A stretch of 64,000 nucleotides of DNA from Polytrichum commune (lineage: Eukaryota > Streptophyta > Polytrichopsida > Polytrichales > Polytrichaceae). Numbering within the stretch: position 1 is the first letter of the stretch; every line of letters starts with the position of its first letter. Of this stretch, positions 1 to 12,967 are shown piece by piece. Made by a program: the position numbers and the translations under genes. The stretch covers positions 7,440,001-7,504,000 of the forward strand of contig OX485809.1 in NCBI GenBank assembly GCA_950295325.1. The letters run 5' to 3'. The notes beneath the pieces are model-generated. The model ran no database searches. It had not been told where the DNA came from and was given only the letters and a program-made list of their open reading frames with translations.

Positions 1-1477
1 TTTCCCTTTTTCTCATAGTTGAGCTTCATATATAAATCGAGTTCAACAACAACAACATTAAAACCACTTCAATTCTATATAGCTCTAAGGCTAATTCTAC
101 CAAGTGCTAATTCCAATGTTTGGATGTAATTTTGAATCAAGTTAGAATGTGGGCACAATTTTGGGCTCACACATATATGGAAGATTGTCATCGAGTTAGT
201 TTGATATGGTGTTGTAAGGAGAGATGAGGACCACCAATTGAGTTCAATGTTTGTATTTTCAAAGTTTTATGCAACATTTTACTATTGTATTGGGTAGTAG
301 CCAATAAACCTTTACACTCACTAGTGCCTATTGCTTTATGATTGGAATGATCAACATATTCCTTGTGGATTCTTCTTGGTAAAGCCGTTGGAATGTGGAC
401 AACATATGACGACAACAACCATCTTCTTCCAATAGGCGATCCTCATCCCATTCCAATGGAACTATTGTGGGGAAATGTAGAAATTAATCGGCTCAAATAT
501 ATGTAGAGAAGGAGACGATAAGGGCTTGCAAAAGCATCAAGGAAAAGAAATTGCACTATCAATGGAATCACCAAATATATTGAGTACCAAAAATTTGGTA
601 TGGATTGGAATGAGATGTATGCTCAAGGGATGGTTAATTATGTCACATTCCCCACGTTGTCATTGGCCCTTTATCGGTCACTGGTGAAAAGTTACAAGTT
701 GGATTTTGATCGCTCTCTAATTGTAAGACTGACCACAGATGCAATAATTTGGGCCTTTGTGTGGATGAGGCCTTTGTGTGGTTTGGAAATCTTTGAATGT
801 GGCTAAGGGTACATCCGTAGGGATTTGAAGGGATCAATTAAAGGAAATTTGTATTATAATGGTGGACTCCTATGTGTGGGGAAAATAAGGAAAAATGACC
901 ATTGTTAGAGAATGTTGGACAAGGCAATGCACAAAAGTGGCAACACTTCCCGAGGTCATGCATTGCAAAATTGTCTTAATATTCTCTCACATGATATTGT
1001 CTCATGCAAAATGAAGGTTGCTTACAATGTATTTTATCCCCAAAGTGTATGTAAATGTTGCAATGACAAACCTAATGTTTGTAGGTGTTGTCGCAGACCT
1101 TTCTGAGAATTGCAAATACTAATCCTATACGCTTTGGGTTCCTGTCATGATATTGATTGGTACCAAATACAAACTATAGTTCAACAAAAATGGCATGGAT
1201 TTGAGTCTATGCAAATGTGGATTACTAAACATGCATATGTAATTTCATGCATGCAATGTACCTTCTAACAATGAGTGAAGAATTCTATATTGAGTTGTGA
1301 TCCATGGATTCGTATCATTCCAAAATATAATTTTCTTGCATGTCTTCTAGGATCTAATAGTGGTGTCGGACCCTATATTATATATAGAGGATTACAATTG
1401 ACACCACAACTTTTGAAAAAAATTCAAATTTTGTTATTAATGGAAATGTGTTTTGTATTGTGTTCAAACAATAGGAC
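1..1477. other. No gene recognised
   Basis: Only short open frames (up to about 76 codons) occur, with no recognisable domain. AT-rich plant-like sequence with no clear tandem or inverted repeat. It lies just outside the left LRR array and has no visible counterpart beyond the right array, so the inverted duplication stops inside the LRR exon. Confidence 0.55.
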
Positions 1478-2311
1478 GAATCCATGAAGTCAAGTTCCCC
1501 AATCCCTCCGGTAATGTTGTTAGGCTTGAACAACACGACAAATTGAGGGTTGTCAAAAAAATCAAGTTCCCCAATCCCTCGGGTATTGTTCTTAGGCCTG
1601 AACAACTCTCCAAATCGAAGGTTGTCAAAGAAGTCAAGTTCCTCAATCCCTTTGGTAATGTTGTGAGGCTCGAACAAAAAGAGAAATCAAGGGTTGTCAA
1701 AGAAGTCAAGTTCCCCAATCCCTCCGGTAATGTTGTTAGGCTCGAACATTTGGATAAATTGAGGGTTGTCAAAGAACTCAAGTTCCCCAATCCCGCCGGT
1801 AATCTTGTCATGCTCGAACAATCAAACAAACAGAGGGTTGTCAAAGAAGTCAAGTTCCCCAATCCCTCCGATAATGTTGTCAGGCTCGAACATTTGGACA
1901 AATTGAGGGTTGTCAAAGAACTCAAGTTTCCCAATCCCTCGGGTAATGTTGTCAGGCTCGAACAATCGGACAAATCGAGGGCTTTCAAAGAAGTCATGTT
2001 CCCCAATCCCACCGGTAATGTTGTCAGGCTCCAACAAAAAAACAAATCGAGGGTTGTCAAAGAAGTCAAGTTCCCCAATCCCGCCGGTTATGTTGTCAGG
2101 CTCGAACAAAAAGACAAATTGACAGTTGTCAAAGAACTCAAGTTCCCCAATCCCGCCGGTAATGTTCACTACAAGAGAAACAAAGGTTTTTAGTACAGTG
2201 TTTTAGCATGCATGTGCTAATTGGACCAACACTTCATGAAAAAAAAGATATCGACATGTTTCTAGTATAAGTGTTGGAAAATAGTCATTGTTGACACATT
2301 AACGCCCCGAT

Positions 2312-2349
2312 ATTGTTTATAGGACGACTCACATCGTCCTATAAACAAT
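2312..2349. repeat. Perfect 16-bp hairpin inside the CACTA-like element
   Basis: Arms 2312-2327 (ATTGTTTATAGGACGA) and 2334-2349 are exact reverse complements around a 6-base loop. Subterminal hairpins are common in CACTA elements; no other role can be read. Confidence 0.8.
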
Positions 2350-2409
2350 CAGACAATTTGCCCAATAGATTGTGTGAATTATGGTCGGTAATTTTTAGGG
2401 CGTATGTGG

Positions 2410-3170
2410 AAAATCATGTACACAGTAAATAGTAGACAATTTATAGTATATAATAAATAAAAGTCCGTTAATAGTAAAATAATATACTATAAATAATAAA
2501 TAAGAATAGCACACCATTAATAGAAATACTATAATAATATAACAAAATAATAAATATCAGACCATAAATAGTAAATAATATACTATATACAATAGATAAG
2601 AATAACATACTGAAAATAATAAATAATATACTATATAAAGTAGATAATAATAAAATACTATAAATAATAAACCGAAGACCATTAATAGTACTAATATACT
2701 ATGAATATTGAAAATTAAATATCAGACTATAAATAGTAAACAATATACTATATACAGTAGATAATAATAACATACTAAAAATAATAAAGAATATTCATTA
2801 GATCATTAATAGTAATAATATACTATAAATATCAAATATTAAATATCATACACTAAATAGTAAATAGTAAATAATATACTATATACAATAGATAATAATA
2901 ACATACTGAAAATAATAAATTATAAACTATAAACACTGAATATTAGGCAGTACATAGTAAATATGATAATATAAACAATAAATACAAGGCAATAAATAGC
3001 AAATACGAGACACTTAATAATAAATAATAGGTAGTATACAACAAATATTGGATAATAAACTATAAGTAGTAAATAATAGACAGTAAATAATATACGCCGT
3101 ATATAGTTGATATTATATTGTATACAGTAAATAAAAAATAAAAAATAACTTAGGGCCTCTATATACAAAT
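2410..3170. repeat. AT-rich degenerate simple-repeat tract
   Basis: About 760 bp built from variants of aatagtaaataatatactat, with motifs such as TACTATA and AATAATAA recurring at irregular spacing. It lies inside the CACTA-like element and has no coding potential; the small minus-strand frame at 2920-3168 is low complexity. Confidence 0.75.
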
Positions 3171-3194
3171 GTTTTAAATACTTCTAATATATCA

Positions 3195-3400
3195 TGCGTG
3201 GAATGGTGGCTTAGTGGCTAAGGGCTCTAAGTGGGAGCCAAGGGGTTCAAGGATCAAATCCCTTGGCCCCCGCCCTTGGCTTAGCCTACTAGGTAAGTGG
3301 CTAGGCACTTAGAACTATAGGTGCTTATAGATGGCAAGGCTCGGAAGGTGAGGATTAGACTTACTAATGGTGGACATCTCTTTTAAATGACACTCATTTG
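3195..3400 (+). mobile_element. tRNA-derived SINE-like segment (Pol III boxes)
   Basis: TGGCTTAGTGG at 3207-3217 fits the tRNA A box, and GGATCAAATCC at 3251-3261 fits the B box (GGTTCRANYCC) with one mismatch, spaced as in tRNA-derived SINEs. No complete cloverleaf or acceptor stem was found, so this is not called a tRNA gene. The downstream end is a guess. It is nested in the CACTA-like element. Confidence 0.4.
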
Positions 3401-5872
3401 TTAAAAAACAGGACCACTCATTATTCAACATATCAACCAATAATAGCCCTACACATGCATGCACGTTTTAACGTTAAGTAATAATTTAGTGTGAAGCCCG
3501 TAAAATAATTAGTAAATTTAGACATCATAAGCAATGGTCCTAAACATATTGCCTATGTCCAAAAGGACGATCCATGGGGTGTAGGGCATGGTCCCCCAAG
3601 ACATGTCGTAGACAACACAATTTCTAGTAATATATGCTATTAAGTCACGTCTTTGTTTACTTCAATAAATGTCTTGTTACATGTCTAGATTGTACACAAT
3701 CTCTAGTACTGGTTGTCATGCTCGAACAATTGAACAAACAGAGGGTTGTCAAAGAAATCAAGTTCTCCAATCCCTCCGGTAATGTTGTCATGCTCTCACA
3801 ATGGGACAAATCAAGGGTTGTCAAAGAAGTCAAGTTCCCCAATCCCGCCAGTAATGTTGTTATGCTCGAACAATCAAACAAACGGAGGGTTGTCAAAGAA
3901 GTCAAGTTCCCCAATCCCCTTGGTAATGTTGTCAGACTCGAAAATTTTAACAAATTGACGGTTGTCAAAGAAATCAAGTTCCCCAATCCCTCCGGTAATG
4001 TTGTCAGGCTCGAACAATCGGACAAATCGAGGGCTTTCAAAGAAGTTAGGTTCCCCAATCCCGCCGGTAATATTGTCAGGCTCGAACATTTGCACAAATC
4101 GAAGAATGTCAAACAAGTCAAGTTCCCCAATCCCACCGGTAATGTTGTAAGGCTCGAACACAATGGGACAAATCAAGGGTTGACAAAGAAGTTAAGTTCC
4201 CCAATCCCGCCGGTAATGTAGTCAGGCTCGAACAACCGAACAAACGGAGGGTTGTCAAAGAAGTCAAGTTCCCCAATCCCTTTGGTAATGTTGTCAGACT
4301 CGAACATTTTGACAAATTGACGGTTGTCAAAGAAGTCAAGTTCCCCAATCCCTCCGGTAATGTTGTCAGGCTCGAACAATCGAACAAATCGAGGGCTTTC
4401 AAAGAAGTTAGGTTCCCCAATCCCGCCGGTAATATTGTCAGGCTCGAACATTTGCACAAATCGAAGAATGTCAAAGAAGTCAAGTTCCCCAATCCCTCCG
4501 GTAATGTTGTCATGCTCTCACAATGGGACAAATCAAGGGTTGACAAAGAAGTCAAGTTCCCCAATCCCGCCGGTAATGTAGTCAGGCTCGAACAACCGAA
4601 CAAACGGAGGGTTGTCAAAGAAGTCAAGTTCTCCAATCCCTTTGGTAATGTTGTCAGACTCGAACATTTTGACAAATTGACGGTTGTCAAAGAAGTCAAG
4701 TTCCCCAATCCCGCCGGTAATGTTGTCAGGCTCGAACAATCGGACAAATCGAGGGTTGTCAAAGAAGTCAAGTTCCCCAATCCCTCCGGTAATGTTGTCA
4801 TGCTCTCACAATGGAACAAACTGAGGGTTGTCAAAGAACTCAAGTTCCCCAATCCCGTCGGTAATGTTGTCACGCTCGAACATTCTGACAAATTGAGGGT
4901 TGTCAAAGAAGTTAAGTTCTCGAATCCCTCCGGTAATATTGTCAAGCTCGAACAACGTCTCAAAGTGAGGGTTGCCAAAGAAGTCAAGTTCCCCAATCCC
5001 TCGGGTAATGTTGTCAGGCTCGAACAAAAATACAAATCGAGGGTTGTCAAAGAAGTCAAGTTCCCCAATCCCTCCGGTAATGTTGTCAGGCTTGAACATT
5101 TTGACAAATTGAGGGTTGTCAAAGAACTCAAGCTCCCAATCCCTCCGGTAATGTTATCAAGCTCTCACAATGGGACAAATCAAGGGTTGTCAAAGAAGTC
5201 AAGTTCCCCAATCCCTCTGGTAATGTTGTCATGCTCGAACATAAATACAAATTGAGGGTTGTCAAAGAACTCAAGTTCCCTAATCCCGCCGGTAATGTTG
5301 TCAGGCTCGAACAAAAAGACAAATCGAGGGTTGTCAAAGAAATCAAGTTCCCCAATCCCTCCGGTAATGTTGTCATGCTCTCACAATGGTACAAATCAAG
5401 GGTTGTCAAAGAAGTCAAGTTCCCCAATCCCTCCGGTAATGTTGTCAGGCTCGAACAATTGGACAAATGGAGGGCTTTCAAAGAAGTCAGGTTCCCCAAT
5501 CCCTCCGGTAATGTTGTCAATGACCTACATATCAATAGACGCAGGGAGCTGAATTGCATGTGTACAATGCTTGTGTGAATGTTGAAAGGGCTTGGCCAAA
5601 TTTCTTCATTTATTAAAATGCCTTCAACTTTCTGGAATATCTGTTTTTTGAAAATGTCCAAAATGTCAAAATAGGAATTTTCTAAATAAAAATGTTGATT
5701 GATATCAAATGTTACCCTTACCAAACAACAACAAATGTAGATCATTTAAGTGCACAATAAATAATCATCTAGGATACGTTTAAACAACTTAGAAATGAAC
5801 CCTTTGACTTACAAGTTTGCAACTCAATCTGGCTACAAACAACCTAATTCAAATTGCTTGCATAGAAAATAC

Positions 5873-6901
5873 CTTGTTTGTTTGTCCAGTTGTTGAAGGA
5901 ATCATGTTTTTTTTCCAAATTCGAGTATCCTTATACACCTCCTCCGTCTCAACCATCATTCGTCCCATGTCACGTAGTTGGTCATGCATCTCTAGGTCTC
6001 CGAATTGATCTATCTTGACCAAGGACTTGTCCACCAACACATCAAGCACATCACTTGGAGATGCACACATAAGCAAAGCTCTTTCTTTCCGATGTCGCAT
6101 GGGAAAGAAACATGCTAAGTCTAGAAACAACTTTTTCTCTTCGTCTTTCAATGCATCAAAACTAACCCTCAAGGTACTCCACAGCCCTTCATCACCATCC
6201 AAACATCTGCCTCTTGTCATCCTTTGGAAAGCCCTTTCCCAACTTCGAATCCTCTCCTTTCCTTGCAAGAATGCACCCATGACTTTCAAGCTTAAAGGCA
6301 AGCCGTTGCAAGCTTCCACAATTTTGTCACGTATATCAAAGAACTGTGGTGACAATTGTCCTTCATGTGAAGAAGCATAAGAATTAAAGAGTTCTTTTGC
6401 CGCATTTCCATCTAACTCCCTAACGTCTATCTTACCGTTCTCCTCCACAAAATCCATCATTAGACCCCAATCACGGGTTGTTATGATAATATTGGTACCT
6501 TTGTTGACAAATGAAGCATGTGCTGGAATAATATCACGCACTTGAACTTGATCTAGTGGATCGTCCAATATTAGAATGATTTTCTTGCTGGCCAACAACT
6601 CCCTCACCGTTTGTTGAGCATCCACCTTATTAGGCTTGTCTTCTTTGTCCAAGCATTCGAGTTTTTCTAAAATTTCCCATAGGACTTCATGTGAACTTTT
6701 GCTTTTCAATTGTTCAATGAAGCATGATGCATTGTATGTGGATTTCACATCATCAAATACGACCTTAGCCAAGGTGGTCTTCCCTATTCCTCCCATACCA
6801 ATGACACCCAAAATTTTCACTTGTTTAAGACGAGATTTCACTTTAGCAAGTTTGCTTTGAAGACCAACGAGTTTTTCGTTTTGTGTTGATGGTTCATCCA
6901 C
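5873..6901 (-). CDS. Left PNL gene, exon 2: NB-ARC domain
   Basis: Codes for 343 residues, identical to the right copy. An AG acceptor precedes 6901 and a GT donor follows 5873; both introns are phase 0. Visible motifs by exon residue: P-loop GMGGIGKTT (35-43), kinase-2 IILILDD (108-114), RNBS-B TNIIITTRD (136-144), GLPL (200-203), TNL-like LFLDLACFF (258-266) and MHD in MHDQLRDMGR (305-314). All the key nucleotide-binding motifs are intact. In this family the domain is an ADP/ATP switch controlling immune signalling. The exon is open but belongs to a gene whose LRR part is broken. Confidence 0.88.
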
Positions 6902-7039
6902 CTATACGAAGAACACAGACGTTAGGATTCTATGTTCAAATATTGAAGTCCAATTTCAAGCAAATTAAATTCAATAACAATAAAAACATGACATCTGATA
7001 GGTAAACAATAAGCACATTGTAATAGACTTGGTTCATAC

Positions 7040-8782
7040 CTTCTTTGTAGCAGGGATGTTTTTGACATGCTTTGAGGCTTCCGATTTCCTTTCCATATTT
7101 TGGGTCATAGACTGGTCTCTCTTGAACCGTGGTATGTCATTGGAATACGTTCTAGTCATGAACTTCTTCTTCAAGGTTGTGAGTCGATCGCAAATATTAG
7201 AAAATGTTGGCCTCCGTGAAGGATCTTCAACCCAACATTCCTCGATCAACATGGTGAGCTCCTCACAATTGATAGGTAGGTCTGGCCTGACATGATCTTT
7301 TATCTTTTGCAAAATGTCTTTCCTTGTTTTGGTGTTTGAAAATGGTTGCTTGAGAGAAAGAATCTCTGAACATGTCATAGCAAATGACCATACATCAGCT
7401 TCAAAAGGACATGCCGCACAAGGTGGGTCATCTTTGTTCTTCATCTCCGGTGCCATATACTTTGGTGTACCAATTGTATGAATTTGTGGTTCTGGTTTGC
7501 TTTGAACCTCCAATTTAGAAGTATCATAATCCATCAATTTGACAAAACCATGGCCACAATTCCCCTTTACTCCTGCAACTGTCATGGAGCTTAAAAGCAC
7601 ATTGTCTGGCTTTAGATCAAGATGGGCAACATACATGTCATGAAGGTAACACATGCCCTTTGCAATTTGATACATTATATCAATTGCTTCAATATATGGT
7701 AAGTTTTTCTTTTGCTTCTTCAAGAAACCACCCAAGCTCGTTTCCATAAACTCCATTACTAAATATAGTTCTTTGGAGGCTTCTGTTGTCTGATGGAGAT
7801 TGTTCTCATGGTTTTCATCAGTTCCACAACCAATGAATTTGATGATGTTCGGATGGCTCAAGCCTGCTAAGATGTTGGCTTCTTTGAGACAGTTTGGAGA
7901 AGCTTTCATTATTTTTGTTGCACTTTGTAATCCCATCCAACTTGATTTGTACACTTTGCCCGTCTGCCCAGAACCTATTTCTTTGTTGAGCTCCGGTTTC
8001 ACAAAATCCTCCGAAACCTCCGAAGCATCCAATTCTGCACCTTTCACTCGTTGCAAGTCATATTGCAATCTCCTCAACAAATATTTTGATAAGTCATAGT
8101 CCTCCAAATCATTGGGCGTCGTTTGGAGGCATTGTAGAAGCCTATTTTCCAAATCTTCTTCATCACCTTGAATTTCGTCATAAGTGGCCACGTCAAAATC
8201 AATAAGTGGGATGTCATATTTTGAATCCACACAAAAAGGTGAATATATTTCACATATTGCATCCCATATACACTTCAAATCATACACAAGTTCTCGAAAG
8301 GCCTCCATGTTGTTCATTTGGAATGCAACTGCATGGCACCATTTTTGCTTCCCACAATCTTCCACCAATACTCGTACTCTTTGAATAATGCGACATAACT
8401 CCTCAAGTACAAGCCCGATATTGGAGGCCTCATTAGTAGACATGGTCATCACATTGAAATTATCCACAACTTGGACGAGTTTGTTGAGAAGATTTTCGCA
8501 TTGTCTCTTATTCAACACTTGCTTTGTTTTGAGAACCTCGTGAAGTTTGCTTACTTCTTTGCTCTGCCATTCTAAAATACATCCATGCTCTCTTTGTTCG
8601 TGTCTTTTTCGCACATATGTCCAAAGCTTTAAGGAGCAAATACTTATGAAACCCCAAATCAAAACCCGTTGCAAGATCTTAGCCATGACGGAACACCTAT
8701 TATTTATCCCAGCATGTGGATCTTTATTCACTTTCCTGTTTTGCACACCATAACCTTGTAAGTATACAACCATTGTCTTCAT
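7040..8782 (-). CDS. Left PNL gene, exon 1: N-terminal helical region and kinase
   Basis: Codes for 581 residues ending at a phase-0 GT donor (intron 6902-7039), identical in translation to the right copy at 34485-36227, where the motifs are described. It is the first ATG of the long frame; a splice-acceptor-like TAG lies immediately before the ATG, so an upstream exon is possible. The kinase core appears complete, but since exon 3 is frameshifted and split by a transposon, only a truncated kinase-NB-ARC-short-LRR product could be made. Confidence 0.85.
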
Positions 8783-11700
8783 CTACCACAATAAAATAAG
8801 AACATCATTATTTTAACAAAGTTATAAAATGAATACAAACAATAATAAGTTAATTACTCCACAAAATACAATGCAAAAGTTGATCATACTAAAGGAAAAT
8901 CCACACTCTAATTTTGGGATACATTATTTACAATATAGACAAATAAATGGTGATTATAATGTCAAGAATGAATGTGAAAGTAGTTTCTCTACATAGCTTC
9001 AAAACTACTCAAAAAACATTATGTAGTGGCATTTATCATTTGGACTTGCATTTTGGTATACGTTTTTACAAGCGAATTACAAATAAGTATTATTCTAGTA
9101 ATATGCAACACTGCACATGGTAAAATATGCCATTCCAATTAAAGAGTAAAAGCGATACGACAATCAAGTGCATCGTGCTAATTAATGTTATAACACATGG
9201 TTTTATTCCCTAAAGAGGCCTAATCTAGTTTTTCTTTGGTCAAACATAGCTAGAGAGGTGTATACATAGGAAATGAACTTCCAACTCTAAGAGATGGACC
9301 CTAAACATCACCTTCCTCTCTCCCTTCGAAGCAATCAATCAAATTCAAAAGTCTATACCTCAACTAACCAATAAAGAACCAAACACTTCAAAAATAACAC
9401 ATCAATATTCCCAAAAGTTTCATAGGAGCAACCTTGGACGATAAGATATGTATAAACGAATCTCAACACTAACAATTCATTTGCATTTTGGTGATTGAAA
9501 CACACAACCAAACTAAATGACTAATCAACATCGCCTTCACAACAAGTGAGTGTAGAGTAAATAAACTTCACGCTCATCAAAAACAAGCGTTTCCACTCAA
9601 AAACAACATTTACCAATTGTGCTTCCATGTTCAATTGGATAACCACACCCACATGTGCCTCATTCAATGGCATATAGTAGTTCAGTAGATAGACCATGTG
9701 CATAGACAAACACCAATAGCACATACCATGTCAATAATTAATTGTTCATATAATTGAGTTTCACGTTCATTTTTAAGAGATGATCGATGGCACTGTTGAA
9801 TTTATGTAAAAGCATTTCCCTACTCATAGCATTAGTTTTTTATACGGTCTAAAAGCCAACCTAACATCGTGGCTTTCATAGGATAGGAGAAGATAAAAAT
9901 ATTTTGTGTGAGAGGTCAATATGCCTAGAGATATAGAACATGCCAATTTGCCTAGAATCCATTATGTTCCTTGACTACGAACCTCACAAAGAAAAGAACG
10001 AACTTATCATAACATACATGAGGTTTCAATAAAATCACGCAAACAATGTCACCACACAAAAATGGCAAACACAAACATGTTTCTACGTGTCTACTTCATA
10101 TGGACAGTACATTAACAATAACCAAAGTCTTAAAAGAACCCTCAAAAACAAACATTCATGCCCCTTCGGAAAGACAACACAATCATGAAACTTTAAACTT
10201 ACAAGATAGGTATATCACCACAAAAGCTTCACGCTCAAACCTTTTCTTGAGCCCTTCAACCAAATCACCTCTTCGTGTGTACACCTCATCCATTATTCAT
10301 CCTATGCAACCTCCCAAATGTGTTGGCAAGACTACTTAGGAATATGAATTACACATCCGCTTTTAACTAATACGGGCTAGGTTGGAGAGGGGAAATGTTG
10401 GACTATACAAACATATGACTTACAAATTAAGATATTCATTCCTTCCCTCCCCCAAGATCCACACGATTGATTGATCCAAATAACCAACTCAAATGCAATC
10501 TATTGATGCCTAATCCACCTTCATCTCCTCCAACTAGGCTACAACATGTTTCGAGAAAGGATGAGGCAAGGACGCCACCTAATATTATGAAGTTGACATT
10601 AACATCTTATACTAAATTAGTCAATGATATGATCCATAATCTCTTATCATTCTAATGTAGGGGGGGGGGGCTCGAGGTCAATTAACGTAATTTGTCACAA
10701 TTAATGAGACATAGGCAACAAACGTCAGAGGCACAGTAGTAGCGTTGAGTTAGTGTTATCAAGAAGTACATGATTGACATGGGCATGTATAGGGCCTTGC
10801 AACTCATCGCCTTAGTCCTAATATCTAGGATTTTAGTAGATGTCCCACTTTCGCCAGGGGGACCATCTACCTCCAGCCTAGATATTAGTGCAAAGGTGAT
10901 GAACTCAAGGGCTACAAACGGGGAGATTTGACTGCTAATATCTACAAATGGGCCGGTTGAGTTTGAAAGATAACCAGTTCACGGTCAAGACTTTATGCAA
11001 ATCACCAATCATTTTAGAAGAATCTATATAAAAATATAAAAATATAAAAAATCAATTGATAAAGGAGAACTGAAAGATATCAACATTTAAACCGGTTGGA
11101 CTTGGAAAAATGAACGGGGAGAACCGACCCCTAGTTACAAATTAACCGGCTGAGTTTAAGAAATAACCTGTTCAAAACTTCAAAAAAATTACTGATCATT
11201 TTTAAGGAATCTATAGGATACTATATATCTAAAATCAATAAAGTAGAACGAAAAGATTACAAGTAACTGGTTGACTTGGAAACACTGGGACTTTGACCAA
11301 TTATGCCTAAAAATCTCCCGGGACATAAACTTTCAAACAGGTGGATCTCAATTGGTTTTGTCCAAAATCTTCCCGGACACTGCTCTAGGGCTCTTATCAG
11401 GCCCTCTGAAGGCCAACACCTCACATGTCCAATGTCTTTGATGTATGTAGTTATATGGTGTTCCAGGAGCTCTCATGACCGGAAATAGCCAGTGTTGAAC
11501 TTGATGAGGCCCATATAATTTGTGTATTGGGTTGTACGTTGAGACCCTCTGTCCTTTGAGGGTCCTTTGGGTGTTAAGCTTAAGTGGAAGATCAGTACCA
11601 TGGGAGTGAATTTATTTGAGGGCTCTTGACGTACACGTGGCCTTCTCTATTCATTCAATCTATTTGAGATTTGAATGATGGAATGACCATTCAACGAATT

Positions 11701-12967
11701 GCAATATACTATGAACAGGAATGACATGACAAATTTGAAACAACCTCTTCAATGTTTCTCAAATGTTGGAATTTTGTTGTTCAAAGGAGTCCACAAAGAC
11801 AAACGTACAATTTTGTTCAGAGTGATCAATAAGGTGCGTCATTGAAGATACATGACAAGTCTACTTTCAAAGATTCCGTAGAATAATGTTGAAGACAAAT
11901 CTTAATACTTGGCTATCATAGTTGTTAATCAAACCACCAACACACTCAATCCTTCACCTCACCAACCAACCAATGACCCTTGGTGTGTCCCAAAAGCAAC
12001 GCTCCTTTATCCTCTAGGTATGTGGGTGTTCTTTGGTTCACTTTTCATGTTTTCCGACTTCAACCAATTAGATATATACAACGAAACTTATGTCACACTA
12101 GCGAATCTTTGATGAGAATAAATAAGCAAATATTTGATTGAAAATCAAACCTCATATGATTAGGTTATGGTTATTAGAAGTGAATGTTTGTTGATTCCTT
12201 AACCGAATACGTAGGTCTTCCCGACTGTACTCACTATTAACTATGCAATAGTGACTACGATCTGAAAACATAATCTAATCTCTTTTAAACATCACGTATC
12301 GTTATGATGTTTGTTCTTCGATCCCCGTGTAACCACACACCAATCTAAAATAGGTGTCAGATAAAGGAGAGTCCCACTCCCTTGTACGCACTCATGTAAC
12401 CACACACCAATTGAATATCGACGTCCCATTAAGAAGAGTCCGATTCCTGTATACGCCCTCTCGATAATTGTATCATGAGGCATCCCAGAGGAGCTTGCCA
12501 ACTACTCCAATCTTACAGCGCTCAATCCATGCAGGAACAAACCAGGTGGACCTATTCCGCGAGCCTGGGGTAATTCTAACCGGCTTGAATGGATAAAGCT
12601 AACAAATACCAACATGAATGAATGGAACCCTACCGTTGGAGCTGGGAAGGCTGAGCCATCTGATCGGACAGTTTTACCAAAAGAATTCTCTTTCAGGGTC
12701 CATTCCAGCAAGTTTTAGGGCAGTGGCAAAACTTCAATAGTTATATTTGTACCAAATCCAATCAATGGCAGTATTTGTCAAGAGTTAGGATGACCAACTA
12801 CAAGCTAAACGCCTACCTCAACCTCAGATACAACTCAATCGCAGGCACATACCTAAAAATGCTCCACAGCAATGCAAAATCGAAGAAGTGTGTCACCAAA
12901 CGTAATCCAGAGGAAGTGTGATCGCCAAACGTAACCCTCCACAGATCTGCAAAATCCCCAAATCGAG
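8783..12967. other. Mirrored non-coding DNA upstream of left PNL
   Basis: No gene recognised. Small frames (for example 9521-9724, 10046-10339, 12292-12711) recur exactly in the right arm, but only because the whole tract is duplicated; none has a recognisable domain. It includes an 11-G homopolymer near 10661-10671 and a foldback at 10791-10914. The promoter of the left PNL should lie here, but no convincing TATA box was identified. Confidence 0.6.
10791..10914. ncRNA. Long imperfect foldback, pre-miRNA-like (left copy)
   Basis: The arms pair over about 38 positions: CCTTG, TCATCGCCTT and CTAATATCTAGG on the left match CCTAGATATTAG, AAGGTGATGA and CAAGG on the right. The roughly 47-base centre itself folds (GTAGATG with CATCTAC). 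The size and arm mismatch pattern fit a plant miRNA precursor or a tiny foldback transposon. Nothing shows that it is transcribed, and no target was identified. Confidence 0.35.

Larger units (their letters stand above)
2167..3711. mobile_element. Non-autonomous CACTA-like element
   Basis: The 1545-bp segment interrupts the LRR array. It starts CACTACAAGAGA and ends with the reverse complement of CAGTACTAGAGA (10 of 12 matching), flanked by a 3-bp duplication GTT (2164-2166 and 3712-3714). CACTA termini and a 3-bp target duplication are the hallmarks of the EnSpm/CACTA superfamily. No transposase is visible. The interior is AT-rich and holds a perfect 16-bp hairpin and a tRNA-like Pol III promoter. 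The right arm has an uninterrupted array, so insertion followed the duplication. Confidence 0.8.
1478..5631 (-). pseudogene. LRR exon of left PNL gene, broken
   Basis: Minus-strand continuation of the gene at 5873-8782. The predicted exon starts at 5631 after an AG acceptor, phase 0, reading K-V-E-G-I, a motif typical of the NB-ARC to LRR junction. It holds about 35 near-identical 24-residue LRRs (72-bp period, consensus LGNLTSLTTLDLS then CSSLTTLPEG). A one-base loss near 5135 (ggattggga for ggattgggga) gives a stop at 5128. A further frame break lies near 4160, and a 1545-bp CACTA-like element splits the array at 2166/3712. The array ends abruptly at about 1478. Other frames stay open only because the period is divisible by three. 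Compared with the right copy it has about half the LRRs. Most likely non-functional beyond the first several LRRs. Confidence 0.85.

Noticed and set aside
1453-2193. Plus-strand repeat frame of 246 codons over the left LRR array
   Set aside because: Antisense shadow of the LRR exon; the minus frame matches the adjacent NB-ARC gene.
3195-3270. Functional tRNA gene
   Set aside because: A and B boxes are present, but a full cloverleaf with an acceptor stem could not be built.
12292-12711. Pair of 69-codon frames preserved identically in both arms
   Set aside because: Identity reflects the recent duplication, not selection; no domain and no gene structure.
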